A stretch of 34,894 bases of DNA from Saprospiraceae bacterium (GTDB taxonomy: Bacteria > Bacteroidota > Bacteroidia > Chitinophagales > Saprospiraceae), in NCBI GenBank assembly GCA_016787285.1, contig JAEUUV010000187.1, forward strand, positions 1-34,894, in the 5' to 3' direction. How positions within the stretch are numbered: the stretch's first letter is position 1; every line of letters starts with the position of its first letter. Positions 22,714 to 31,671 of this stretch are shown piece after piece. A program made the position numbers and the translations under genes. The notes beneath the pieces are model-generated. The model ran no database searches and was not told the origin of the DNA. It saw only the letters and a list, made by a program, of their open reading frames with translations.

Positions 22714-24153
22714 ATGCTCGTCTTCCGTATTCTGCTTTTAATCGCCGTACTGCCCCTTTCCCTTGCAGCCCAACACCACGCCCGCCTGTATGTGCCGCCT
22801 GCCGACCCTCTTGTGCAGAAAAACCTGGCGGAATGGCAGGATTTGAAATTTGGCCTGCTGATGCATTGGGGGACGTACAGCCAGTGGGGCATTGTGGAAA
22901 GTTGGAGCCTCTGCCCCGAAGATGAGGGCTGGTGCGAACGCCGCGGCCCGCATGCCGGCGACTGGTACACCTATAAAAAGGCCTATGAAAACCTGCAAAC
23001 GACGTTCAACCCCGTGCAGTTTGATCCGGAGAAATGGGCGAAAGCCGCACAGGCTGCAGGTATGCGTTACATGGTGTTCACGACGAAACACCACGACGGT
23101 TTTTGTATGTTCGACACCCGGCAAACGGACTACAAAATCACCGACACACACTGCCCGTTTTCGCAAAACCCGCGGGCCAATGTGGCGCGGGAAATCTTTG
23201 GTGCGTTTCGCACAAAGGGTTTCAAGGTAGGCGCCTACTTTTCCAAACCCGACTGGCACAGTCCGGACTTTTGGTGGCCGTATTTCCCGCCGAAAGACCG
23301 GAACATCAGTTACGACCTGAAAAAATACCCGGAGCGGTACCAGCGCTTTCGCGACTTCACGTTCAACCAGTTGCAGGAACTTTGTACCGACTATGGCCGC
23401 CTCGACCTGCTCTGGCTCGACGGAGCCTGGGTGCGGCCTGCCGCCACCATTGACCGCTCGGAATCGTGGCAGCGCGGCATCCCGGAGGGCCAGGATGTGG
23501 ACATGCCACGGATCGCCGCTATGGCTAGACGGCAACAACCCGGCATTATGATCGTGGACCGCTGGATTCCCGGTGAATTCGAAAATTACCTGACCCCGGA
23601 GCAGGGTATTCCCGCCGAACCACTCGGAGTACCTTGGGAAACCTGCATGACGATGGGCGATTCCTGGTCGTTTGTGACCAAAGAAAATTACAAAAATTCG
23701 CGACGGCTGGTGCATACCCTTTGCGATATCGTCAGCAAAGGCGGGAATCTGTTGCTCAATATAGCGCCCGGCCCTGACGGCGCCTGGCACCCCGAGGCGT
23801 ACGAGCGCCTTGATTCCATCGGCAAGTGGATGGTCATGAACAGCACTGCCATATACGGGACAAAAACGCCCGAAAGCGGCGTTTTCAGGCAGGAAAACGT
23901 TGTGTTCACACAAAAAGGGAACACGTTGTATGCAATTTACCTGTGGAATGAAAACATGGAAAACGCCCCGAAAGAACTGGTTTTGACCGGCATTGTCCCG
24001 GTAAAGGGCAGTACTGTCCGGTTGCTCGGCTACACCGAACCGCTCCGATGGACCGCTGCCGGAACCGACGTGCGCATCACGTTGCCGCCCTCGAAAAAAC
24101 CGGGCAAAGGCCCCGAAGATTTTGCCTGGGTTTTTGAATTGTCGCTCCGGTAA
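22714..24153 (+). CDS. Alpha-L-fucosidase, glycoside hydrolase family 29
   Basis: A 479-residue secreted enzyme: signal peptide MLVFRILLLIAVLPLSLAAQ, then a GH29 catalytic domain. Recognisable family segments are KFGLLMHWGTYSQWGIVESW (about 49-68), GMRYMVFTTKHHDGFCMFD (about 114-132), VGAYFSKPDWH (about 172-182) and LDLLWLDGAW, where Asp236 is the expected nucleophile. DIVSKGGNLLLNIAPGPDG (about 344-362) is the strongly conserved C-terminal barrel strand, and a small beta-sandwich completes the protein. It removes alpha-L-fucose from glycans with retention of configuration, probably in the periplasm because there is no sorting domain or lipobox. The general acid/base is not assignable by eye. 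It stands alone, without SusCD genes or other glycosidases beside it; a mini PspC-like gene follows 104 bp downstream. Confidence 0.95.
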   Translation: MLVFRILLLIAVLPLSLAAQHHARLYVPPADPLVQKNLAEWQDLKFGLLMHWGTYSQWGIVESWSLCPEDEGWCERRGPHAGDWYTYKKAYENLQTTFNPVQFDPEKWAKAAQAAGMRYMVFTTKHHDGFCMFDTRQTDYKITDTHCPFSQNPRANVAREIFGAFRTKGFKVGAYFSKPDWHSPDFWWPYFPPKDRNISYDLKKYPERYQRFRDFTFNQLQELCTDYGRLDLLWLDGAWVRPAATIDRSESWQRGIPEGQDVDMPRIAAMARRQQPGIMIVDRWIPGEFENYLTPEQGIPAEPLGVPWETCMTMGDSWSFVTKENYKNSRRLVHTLCDIVSKGGNLLLNIAPGPDGAWHPEAYERLDSIGKWMVMNSTAIYGTKTPESGVFRQENVVFTQKGNTLYAIYLWNENMENAPKELVLTGIVPVKGSTVRLLGYTEPLRWTAAGTDVRITLPPSKKPGKGPEDFAWVFELSLR

Positions 24154-24222
24154 ATCGCCCGACGGCAGAAAGCCCGAAACTTTCCAATCCGAAACCAGCA
24201 AACCATTCCGGCACAAACTTGT

Positions 24223-24230
24223 TACTTTTG
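24223..24230 (+). promoter_or_regulatory. Bacteroidota-type -7 box (TACTTTTG) upstream of the PspC-like gene
   Basis: TACTTTTG lies 27 bp before the ATG at 24258 in the 104-bp gap after the fucosidase. No TTG lies at the usual -33 distance, so support rests on the octamer and its position. Confidence 0.4.
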
Positions 24231-24257
24231 CTTCGCAATACAAATCCCGCTTGGCTT

Positions 24258-24479
24258 ATGCTCAATAACTGGCTCAAAGACATGGTAGAACGGCATGCGT
24301 TCGGCGCCTGCCAATACCTTGGCGAAAAAATGCACCTGGCCCCTACAGTCGTGCGCAAGTACTTCATTTACACTTCATTTATCACAATGGGGTCGCCGTT
24401 GGTCCTCTATCTGGCAGTAGCATTTTGGGTGAATATCCGCCGTTATATCCGGCGGGGCCGTAGTGTGTTGTGGGAGTAG
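24258..24479 (+). CDS. Mini PspC-domain membrane protein
   Basis: A 73-residue protein; start at 24258 (MLNNWLKDMVERHAFGACQYLG) chosen over 24219 because the conserved part begins here and the -7 box lies between. FGACQYLGEKMHLAPTVVRKYFIYTSFITMGSPLVLYL follows the PspC pattern: a short amphipathic segment with an invariant-like Gly-x-Cys, a Val-Arg pair, then one hydrophobic helix of about 22 residues ending in a basic cluster (RRYIRRGR). PspC domains are membrane proteins linked to envelope stress; in Bacteroidota, short stand-alone versions are common and uncharacterised. It is probably an inner-membrane protein. The assignment rests on a short match. Confidence 0.68.
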   Translation: MLNNWLKDMVERHAFGACQYLGEKMHLAPTVVRKYFIYTSFITMGSPLVLYLAVAFWVNIRRYIRRGRSVLWE

Positions 24480-24487
24480 TCATTTCT

Positions 24488-24535
24488 AAAAACATGAGCC
24501 ATCCCGAATTTTGGACAAATCCGGAATGGCTCATG
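24488..24535 (-). terminator. Strong terminator of the giant LamG gene cluster
   Basis: A 19-bp stem (24493-24511 with 24517-24535) and 5-nt loop. On the minus strand it is followed by TTTTT (24492-24488). The two stem positions that mismatch on the plus strand become G-U wobbles in the minus-strand RNA, so the structure favours the minus transcript. It lies 51 bp after the stop of the 24587-31615 gene and just after the convergent PspC-like gene. Confidence 0.88.
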
Positions 24536-24586
24536 CTCGCCTCTATCTAAAAAAACAGTTCCGGGTAATGAACAACGGCTTCACTC

Positions 24587-27500
24587 TCACGGCAGCCGCT
24601 GTACCACTACCTTATGAGTTACACTACCGGACTGCGTTTGCAGCCGAACCGTGTACACCCCCGAACTAAGCCATTCTCCCGAACCGGAGCGTCCATTCCA
24701 GATCACCGTGTTGGAGCCGGACTGCGCCGACACTTCCCGGCGCAAAATCTCCCGTCCACGCGCATCCGCGATGGTCAGGGTCACGTCGCCCGATTTGGGC
24801 AGGAAAAAGCGCAGGGCGGTTTCGCTGCTGAACGGATTAGGCGAGGCGTCGAAGGCTATTGCAGGAGATGTTTCTTCGCCTGTACTGCTGCTGGGCAGGT
24901 CGAACGGCACCGGATTCTCGATACTGCCCTGGTGCTGGTTGGGCGAAAAGAACATCGTTTGCACCAGATTTTGTATCTGCTGCGTGGAGTCGTTATACAG
25001 TTTGAATGTCAGCAACTCGCCTGCAATGTTCGCGTACATGGTCAGGAAAAACAGGTAGGCATCCAGCGGCTGGATATAAATTGCCTGCGCCGATCCGCGC
25101 ACCTCATTACCCACGAAAACACCCAGTTCCATATCGTCTGTGGTGGCATTCTGGCCATTAGCCCGGAGCATGCCAATGAGCGTACTGCTGTATTCAAACT
25201 GCGTGGGGTCCACCGTCCAGTAATTCAGCCGGGAGATTTCCGATTCATCTCGTGCCTGAGCGATCGTTTCCGTCAGGGGCGCAGGAGGAGGCGGATACGT
25301 AAGTGTACCGGTATTGCCGAGTTTGATCTGATACCCGTTCGGCGGCGTCATGTATTTCAGGTTGCCGATCCAGCGGTAGTAGGTACTTGGGCCGTCCACC
25401 ACCTCGCTGTATTGAGCGAAGGCCACCTGGCTCTTGATTATGTCGCCGGGCTGGGCCGGTACCGAGGCCAAAGCGTCGTCAATGGGAAGCGAGTAGTTGG
25501 GCACATAGCCGATCCAGTTCCAGCCGCTCACGAGCGGGATGGGCGTCAGCGCAGGGTCGAGCGGGGTGCCCAGCATGCGCAGGGTATCGGATTGGTCGGC
25601 CCGGTAAATGTACATGGATGTATTGTTCAGGTTTGCCAATGCCCCTACCCAACTGCCGCCGCTGTACAGCGAGAACGGCCCCTGACTGCGAATCAGGTCA
25701 TTGTCAGGGTGGTGCAGAGTGGCCAGCGCCGAATCCAGACTGGAGTTCGGGAAAGCCAGGTTGAACGAAATCCAGTTCCAGCCGTAATTGAACGGCACTT
25801 CTCGAAGGAGCAGGCCGCCGGTATGGATGACCTGCGGGACGTTGGGGGTGCCGATGATGTTGTCGGGCTGGAATGTGAAGTTTTCCTGCACAAACCCATA
25901 GCGCTGACACTCGGAAGCATCCCACACTTCGAGGCGGATCGGATCGAGCAGGTCGTCGGGATCGCCAAAGATGGTGAGGTAGGCCAGGTATTTGTTCAGC
26001 AGGGGCACATATTGCACATTGGTGCGTCCGCGCAATTCGTCGTTGATGTAGGCCGCCACGATGTCCTCCGGGTCGGTGGAGAAATTGCCTTCGATGTTGA
26101 CCTGAAGCACCATACTCATAGTGTTTTCAAAAAGCGCCGGATTCACATTTGCGAACGGCGGGCGGCACACGACTCGTACGCCGATGGGCAAGCCTTCGTT
26201 ACCGCCCATGAAAAAGGGATTGGCGCCGGTTTCGGTGTGCAGAACAATTGAGTCCGACCAATGTCCAAACGCCAGAGAGGAGTCAATGCTGAAGGTCACA
26301 GGCCGAATCTCGTTGGCAGCCAATGTGCCCTGGTCGGGCGACACATGCACCCAATCTGGGATATTCTGGATGGTAAACGGTACCGGATAGCCGCCCCGGT
26401 TGTGGATATTGGCGACTACGGTTCTGTTTTCATCTTCGAACTTTGTCAGGCCGAGACTGTCGGTCAGCCAGGCGAGTTCGTTGCGATCCACATAAAATTC
26501 CCAGTCGAGGTACGGTCGTTTGTTGCCGGTCAGGTCTTCGATGTCGTGCAGTTCGACCCGCAGGATTTTGTTTTCGTAAAACTGGTTCTGGAAGGTCGGG
26601 TCCACCACGATTTTGTTCTCAAAACAGGTCACGGCAATGTCAATCAATTGCCCCGTCGTGGCATCGTACAAACCCACGTTGTTGGGCTGGGTGAGGTCGG
26701 CGGGGATCAACTTGTTGCAGTTGATGTGCTTGTTGAACATGAAGGAAATTTCATCGCCCACATGGTATACGCCGTCCGAGGGTTGCGGCACGCCCACGAG
26801 GCTGGGCGGTTCGCGGTCTATGCGGCCTTTGATGACCTGCGAATAGCCGGGATCGGTAGCGGCATCGCCGGTGCAAATAGCTACGGCGCGGATTTCGTAG
26901 GGGCCGTCGGACAAACCGGCGGTTTCCCAGAAAAACTGCGTGAAATTATCGCCCAGATCGGCCTTGAGGATGTCGGATTGCGGCGTGATATTGATCCAGG
27001 CGCCGTCGCCGTCGGAACGGCGGTATTGCACCCGGACGCGCTCGAAAAACGGTTCGTTTTTGTTGTAGCCCGATACGGTGATACGGCGCAGGCTGTTGTC
27101 GGCAGCCAATTGTACCCAGCCTTCTTCGGGCACATTGACGGCCACCTCGCTGCATGGCCGGTTAAAACGCACGCCGAGGTAGAGCGGGGAGTAAAAATTC
27201 AAGTCCCAGTCCACACCAAGCCCGAGGGCATAGTTGCGGTTCAATTCACATTCCGAGTGCATGGCCACGACAATACTGTCGTAATCATACTCAATCGGAC
27301 CGCGCTCAATGGTGATGGTAATCGGCGTTGATTCGCCAGCCGGCACGATGTACTTCTGCGGCTGGTCCAGAACGCCACCGTTCAGTTTGATGACGGCGCC
27401 ATGCGGGTTAAGTTCGGGGATGGCCGAGAATTGATACGGCCAGGTTTCGTTGGTAGCGCCGACATTGCCGAGTAACAACTGGAAGGTGGCTGCTTCATTG

Positions 27501-30500
27501 GCAGGTATGTTGGTGGCCACAAAGGAATTGCCGGGCGCCAATTGCAAGTTTACGCCCTCCCGGTTGGCAGTGCCTTCTTCCCAGGGGCAGGACGACTGCC
27601 CGGCTTTAATGCGAAAGACAGGTGTTTTGTACACCGAGTCCATCGCCACATCCACGGAGAATGCATCGCCGGGGTCGTCATCGGCGAGGATATAGCCTGT
27701 GGTGATGCCGCTGGACGTTTCCGAAGTAGAATCAACTCTTGTATCGCTCGTAGCCGATACAAATTTGAGCATTCCTGTTACCCCAGCTTTGTTGAATTCA
27801 AAACCAAAATGACTTTCCAGTGATTCTTCGCTGTTCACCAGTTGCTGAAGTTGGTTGGTCGTAGTGGTGTCGCTGGTTTCGGAGTATTCGTAGCCGATAT
27901 TGGCATCGAAGGAAATATTGCGGATAAACTTGGCTTTTTCCTTCAGGGCAGCATTTTGATCAATGATTGCCTGCCAGCGGGCAAGGGACTCTGCCGACTG
28001 TGTCCGGATCGTGTCGTCCACCAACGGATCATTAGCCAACACATCGAGGTAGCGCATCACGTTATTGACGAGGTGGTATTCCGAATACATGAACACAGTG
28101 GAAAAATTGCCCGGTTCAATATTAAGCACCTGCGTGGAAGATGGAGTGCAGGTCATTTCGTCAAAGGAAATCTGATCGGCAAATCCGAAGATGATGTTGA
28201 TGGCTTCGCCCATGTATATATCGCCACCAAGGCCCAGCGTGCTGTTACTGCCCACAACGAGGTCGCCACCATCTGTGGACAGTTTTTCACTTACCGACAT
28301 GCAGGTTTGGAAGGTGCTGTCGGTAATTTTCTGATAGGTAACCTGAAACTCGGCGCCGATATCGAAAATTGGGCCGGCGTTCATGATTTGGATGATCCCC
28401 AAGCCAACGCCAATTTCCACGTTGCCGCCCAGGTGCGTTTCGAGACCACCACCGCCACCTACTTCATAATCAAAACCGACATGGTACGATTTGCATGCTT
28501 GGGTATTTTTTTCCAAAAATGCCGAACTACCGTCGCCCGGGGGGTCACGCAAAATGATGGACGGCGTTTCAGGAAGCATGGTCGTGAACGTATTTTCCTT
28601 GCTCCGAATGCCGGTCACCACAGCCTGAACGGTCAGACTGCCCTCGCGACCGGCTACGGAAGTACCAAGCACCTGAAACGTTTTCAAATAAGGCGGCGAG
28701 GGATTAGGCGGCCCAACGACGAACTGGTATTTCAACTCCCCGCCGCTCATCACGGTGTCCAGAACTTCGTCCGAAAAGCCGTTGATGATCCGAAAATCGG
28801 CTGTGTCCAGGTAGCAAACCCCGTCGTCGGTCATGGTAGCGACATACTGCTCCTTGAGTTTGATGATCAATGTGACGGACTGGTCTTTGTCCAGTACGAT
28901 GGTCGGGCAAGAAGGGCCGACCGGGTCCAGTCCACTCACGATTTCCACTTCCGGCGGAGCGAAGTAGATAAAATCAATGATGGTGTCGTTCGTAGTCAGG
29001 TTTACGGTGGAGCCGCCCTGCACCTGGAAGGCCGTTTTGATATCCGGGTCGGAATGCTCCACTACGGCCACGGTCATACTTTCCAGGGGGGGCAATTCCA
29101 GAAATTCAAAATCGCCTTCCTGGTTGTCAATGGTAATTTCCCGCTCCAGACAGCCGTCTGCCGAACGTACCTTGACCGTGCACACGGTACCTGTGCCGGT
29201 TCCCGGAGGTGCTTCGATGATGGATTTTTTGCACAAACCACCGGCTACCTTACCCGACACCTTGCGGGTGGTGGTGACATTGAACAAAATGCCTGCGATG
29301 GGGCTGGTCACATTGGTTACTTCCCATGTTGCGGGGATGAAAGTATACCCTTCAAATTTCGGCTCGAGAATGGCATTGTCGCCGGGGTTAAAATCAATCA
29401 AAAACTTGCCCGTGGAATCGGTGAAAATTTTGGGCTTGAACGATTCTCCATTCACCAAAATCTCCACGTTCGGGGCAAAACAATCGGTGTTTTTGTAACG
29501 CACATAACCAGTTACCGGCACCGTGGAGCGGTCGGTAAAATCCACCTGATCCACCGACGTGATGCTGGGATTGAGTGTCACCTGCCGGGTGACGGGCGAG
29601 AACACGTGCGGTTCCGTGGCCTGCCGGGCGGCAAAGGGCGTCCATTCCGTACCATAAGCGGTGCCAAAACTCAGCAGCACCGAACCGCTGTTGTTCAGGC
29701 GGTTGCCGCTACCCTCGTCCAGTGCGAAGTAAACCCGCAGGCCTTTTTCCTGCATGTCGCGCGGGAACTGGGCGTGGTTTAGAATTTTCGCTGCGCTCAG
29801 CGTGGTATCGTAGATAGCCACTTCGTCAATCAGTCCTCCGTAGTGGTCGGTTGTTGTACCACCGCTTGGACGGGCGCCGAGCATCCAGACCTCGGCCGGG
29901 TCCGACCAGTTGCCGCCGACCCCGGTAAAGGTATGGCTCCCCAGCGAGGTGCCGTTTTTATACGCAGTCACGGTGCGGCTACCGCCACTACTGTCAATGG
30001 TGAAGGCCAGATGTTTGTACCCCATACCCAAAAGGCCGAAGTTCTTTTCCTGCCCATTGAGGTAAAACTTGATGTCGTTGTCGGCGCCGTTCGGCGTGAG
30101 CAGGAGGCGAAATTCGTTGGTGCCCCATTTTTTAGAAAAAACACACTGTGTTCCATCTGGGCCGGCACTATTCAACCATAGTTCAATGGTAGCCTTGGGT
30201 GTCAGGGAGAAGTCAGGTAAGGTAGCCGTATCGCTTTGACTGCGCACAAATCGCAACGCCCGGTACATGTAAAAATCCTTGGACGGACGCGCCAGAAAGG
30301 TTGTGCCCGTACTGTAACTGACCGATTCGATGCGATAAAAACCTTCCTCATTGGTTAGGCCGGAAGTGCTGACGGGTGGGCGGTCGGTGTCGAAAGCCGC
30401 GCCGCAGAAGTACAACTTGGTTCGCCGGATCAGGTCGAATGATTTGGTGCCCTGTTCCTCGTCTAATTTCCAGTAGTATTTCAGATCGGGCGTAAGCGAT

Positions 30501-31615
30501 GAAGCCGTACCTGCGATCACCTCGGCGAGGTCAATTTCTTCGAGACGACGGTGGTAAATCCGCACTTCGTCGAGCCGGCCCGCCCAGCCGGTTTGCCCGG
30601 TACGGGCGCCGAAGCGCACTTCGGTGGCTGAAGGCACCGGTGGCAGGGTGCCAATGGAAACGAGTGCTCCGTCCAGATAAAGCCGTCCTTTCCCGTCTGC
30701 ATCCACCGAAAGCGCAATGTGGTGCCACTCGTTTTTGGTGCTGTCGGGGATTGAGGCAGAAAGCAGCGTCGCACCGGCTGCCGTTTGGGCGATTTGAATG
30801 CCTTTGTTCCCTCCCGTACTGGCAATAGAGCGAAAAAAAAGTGGAAACGGGTTAAGTTCCAGCATACCGGCATTTGCCGTGGCGCTATCGGTTTTCATCC
30901 AGAACGAGAGCGTCCACTCGCCGTTTGTTGCAGGTAAAATACTCACCGTGTCGTAGAAAAAAGCACCGTCGGCGGCATCAAATTTGAGCGAAAACCCTTG
31001 CATAGGCGTAAGGGTGACGAGCGCGCCGGGTACCGGGCTGCCGTTCATGGTTTGTACCTGGCCGGTCACCACGCCATTGGGTACCTGAAAGCCGAGTGCC
31101 TTGCCTGCGGGGCCTTCGCCATACACGTTGATGCCGCGCACCTCGTAGTTATAGGGTCGTCCGGCGATGACGTTGAAGTCGTTGTAGTTGCGGATATTAT
31201 TCGCCACCGTGGCGAGGAAAACGCCGTCGCGGTACAGGTTGAAACCCTGGGTCGGATTGGGGCCGAGCGGATTGAGCACCCAGGAAATCTGGATACGGTC
31301 GAGCAGGTCGCCCTGCGTAGCCGTCACGATCGGTGAAAAAGGCGGGATCAGGATTTGCCCGAAGGCCCCAAATGCCATGTCGTTGGCTGGGGTAGTGACC
31401 GGCCCTACGAGCATTTGCCCGATGATCATATCGGTACGGCGCGAGGAGTTGCGCACGTCAATGCCCGAGCCGTAGTTGAAAAAAACTTGCCCGGGGCGAA
31501 CGGATGCAGACCCCGCGGGATTGCAAGCAGGATCGGACTGGCCGAAGGCAAGGGCCGTACTTCCAAAAATAAAAAGCAAAAGAGCAAACAGCCGAGTATA
31601 GCGAAGATGTTTCAT
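24587..31615 (-). CDS. Giant T9SS-exported LamG-domain surface protein (2342 residues)
   Basis: Start set at 31615 (MKHLRYTRLFALLLFIFGSTALAFGQ, a clear signal peptide); an upstream in-frame start only adds 20 residues without signal character. Order of parts: an Fn3-like segment (about 90-165), a carboxypeptidase-regulatory-like module (GVVTGQVQTMNGSPVPGALV, about 170-195), LamG jelly-roll 1 (about 208-368), LamG 2 (about 450-615), and more carboxypeptidase-regulatory-like repeats (about 690-860). A long unassigned middle follows (about 900-1500), then an SbsA-like Ig domain (about 1595-1715). Two copies of an 'E-[DL]-G/N-x-V-A-A-Y-x-[ND]-[ED]-x-R-G' module flank two tandem GWNWISF/GWNWIGY modules (about 1840-2210). 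A type A sorting domain ends the protein (about 2255-2342, SPNPFSSETALRFF...SGVYTVRLQ). It lies 56 bp downstream of three Lcl-domain genes and is probably co-transcribed with them. It is probably a surface adhesin or glycan-binding scaffold. Confidence 0.9.
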   Translation of the reverse strand: MKHLRYTRLFALLLFIFGSTALAFGQSDPACNPAGSASVRPGQVFFNYGSGIDVRNSSRRTDMIIGQMLVGPVTTPANDMAFGAFGQILIPPFSPIVTATQGDLLDRIQISWVLNPLGPNPTQGFNLYRDGVFLATVANNIRNYNDFNVIAGRPYNYEVRGINVYGEGPAGKALGFQVPNGVVTGQVQTMNGSPVPGALVTLTPMQGFSLKFDAADGAFFYDTVSILPATNGEWTLSFWMKTDSATANAGMLELNPFPLFFRSIASTGGNKGIQIAQTAAGATLLSASIPDSTKNEWHHIALSVDADGKGRLYLDGALVSIGTLPPVPSATEVRFGARTGQTGWAGRLDEVRIYHRRLEEIDLAEVIAGTASSLTPDLKYYWKLDEEQGTKSFDLIRRTKLYFCGAAFDTDRPPVSTSGLTNEEGFYRIESVSYSTGTTFLARPSKDFYMYRALRFVRSQSDTATLPDFSLTPKATIELWLNSAGPDGTQCVFSKKWGTNEFRLLLTPNGADNDIKFYLNGQEKNFGLLGMGYKHLAFTIDSSGGSRTVTAYKNGTSLGSHTFTGVGGNWSDPAEVWMLGARPSGGTTTDHYGGLIDEVAIYDTTLSAAKILNHAQFPRDMQEKGLRVYFALDEGSGNRLNNSGSVLLSFGTAYGTEWTPFAARQATEPHVFSPVTRQVTLNPSITSVDQVDFTDRSTVPVTGYVRYKNTDCFAPNVEILVNGESFKPKIFTDSTGKFLIDFNPGDNAILEPKFEGYTFIPATWEVTNVTSPIAGILFNVTTTRKVSGKVAGGLCKKSIIEAPPGTGTGTVCTVKVRSADGCLEREITIDNQEGDFEFLELPPLESMTVAVVEHSDPDIKTAFQVQGGSTVNLTTNDTIIDFIYFAPPEVEIVSGLDPVGPSCPTIVLDKDQSVTLIIKLKEQYVATMTDDGVCYLDTADFRIINGFSDEVLDTVMSGGELKYQFVVGPPNPSPPYLKTFQVLGTSVAGREGSLTVQAVVTGIRSKENTFTTMLPETPSIILRDPPGDGSSAFLEKNTQACKSYHVGFDYEVGGGGGLETHLGGNVEIGVGLGIIQIMNAGPIFDIGAEFQVTYQKITDSTFQTCMSVSEKLSTDGGDLVVGSNSTLGLGGDIYMGEAINIIFGFADQISFDEMTCTPSSTQVLNIEPGNFSTVFMYSEYHLVNNVMRYLDVLANDPLVDDTIRTQSAESLARWQAIIDQNAALKEKAKFIRNISFDANIGYEYSETSDTTTTNQLQQLVNSEESLESHFGFEFNKAGVTGMLKFVSATSDTRVDSTSETSSGITTGYILADDDPGDAFSVDVAMDSVYKTPVFRIKAGQSSCPWEEGTANREGVNLQLAPGNSFVATNIPANEAATFQLLLGNVGATNETWPYQFSAIPELNPHGAVIKLNGGVLDQPQKYIVPAGESTPITITIERGPIEYDYDSIVVAMHSECELNRNYALGLGVDWDLNFYSPLYLGVRFNRPCSEVAVNVPEEGWVQLAADNSLRRITVSGYNKNEPFFERVRVQYRRSDGDGAWINITPQSDILKADLGDNFTQFFWETAGLSDGPYEIRAVAICTGDAATDPGYSQVIKGRIDREPPSLVGVPQPSDGVYHVGDEISFMFNKHINCNKLIPADLTQPNNVGLYDATTGQLIDIAVTCFENKIVVDPTFQNQFYENKILRVELHDIEDLTGNKRPYLDWEFYVDRNELAWLTDSLGLTKFEDENRTVVANIHNRGGYPVPFTIQNIPDWVHVSPDQGTLAANEIRPVTFSIDSSLAFGHWSDSIVLHTETGANPFFMGGNEGLPIGVRVVCRPPFANVNPALFENTMSMVLQVNIEGNFSTDPEDIVAAYINDELRGRTNVQYVPLLNKYLAYLTIFGDPDDLLDPIRLEVWDASECQRYGFVQENFTFQPDNIIGTPNVPQVIHTGGLLLREVPFNYGWNWISFNLAFPNSSLDSALATLHHPDNDLIRSQGPFSLYSGGSWVGALANLNNTSMYIYRADQSDTLRMLGTPLDPALTPIPLVSGWNWIGYVPNYSLPIDDALASVPAQPGDIIKSQVAFAQYSEVVDGPSTYYRWIGNLKYMTPPNGYQIKLGNTGTLTYPPPPAPLTETIAQARDESEISRLNYWTVDPTQFEYSSTLIGMLRANGQNATTDDMELGVFVGNEVRGSAQAIYIQPLDAYLFFLTMYANIAGELLTFKLYNDSTQQIQNLVQTMFFSPNQHQGSIENPVPFDLPSSSTGEETSPAIAFDASPNPFSSETALRFFLPKSGDVTLTIADARGREILRREVSAQSGSNTVIWNGRSGSGEWLSSGVYTVRLQTQSGSVTHKVVVQRLP

Positions 31616-31671
31616 GAGCGACAAAAATGGTTGGAAACAAATCTGTTTTCGGTGATGGGGGTACGGGACGG

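Noticed and set aside
24614-29782. Long plus-strand open frames opposite the giant LamG gene (e.g. 24614-26251 and 27842-29782)
   Set aside because: They lie antisense to a gene with clear domains, have biased His/Arg/Gly-rich composition typical of reverse-frame reading, and show no recognisable motifs.
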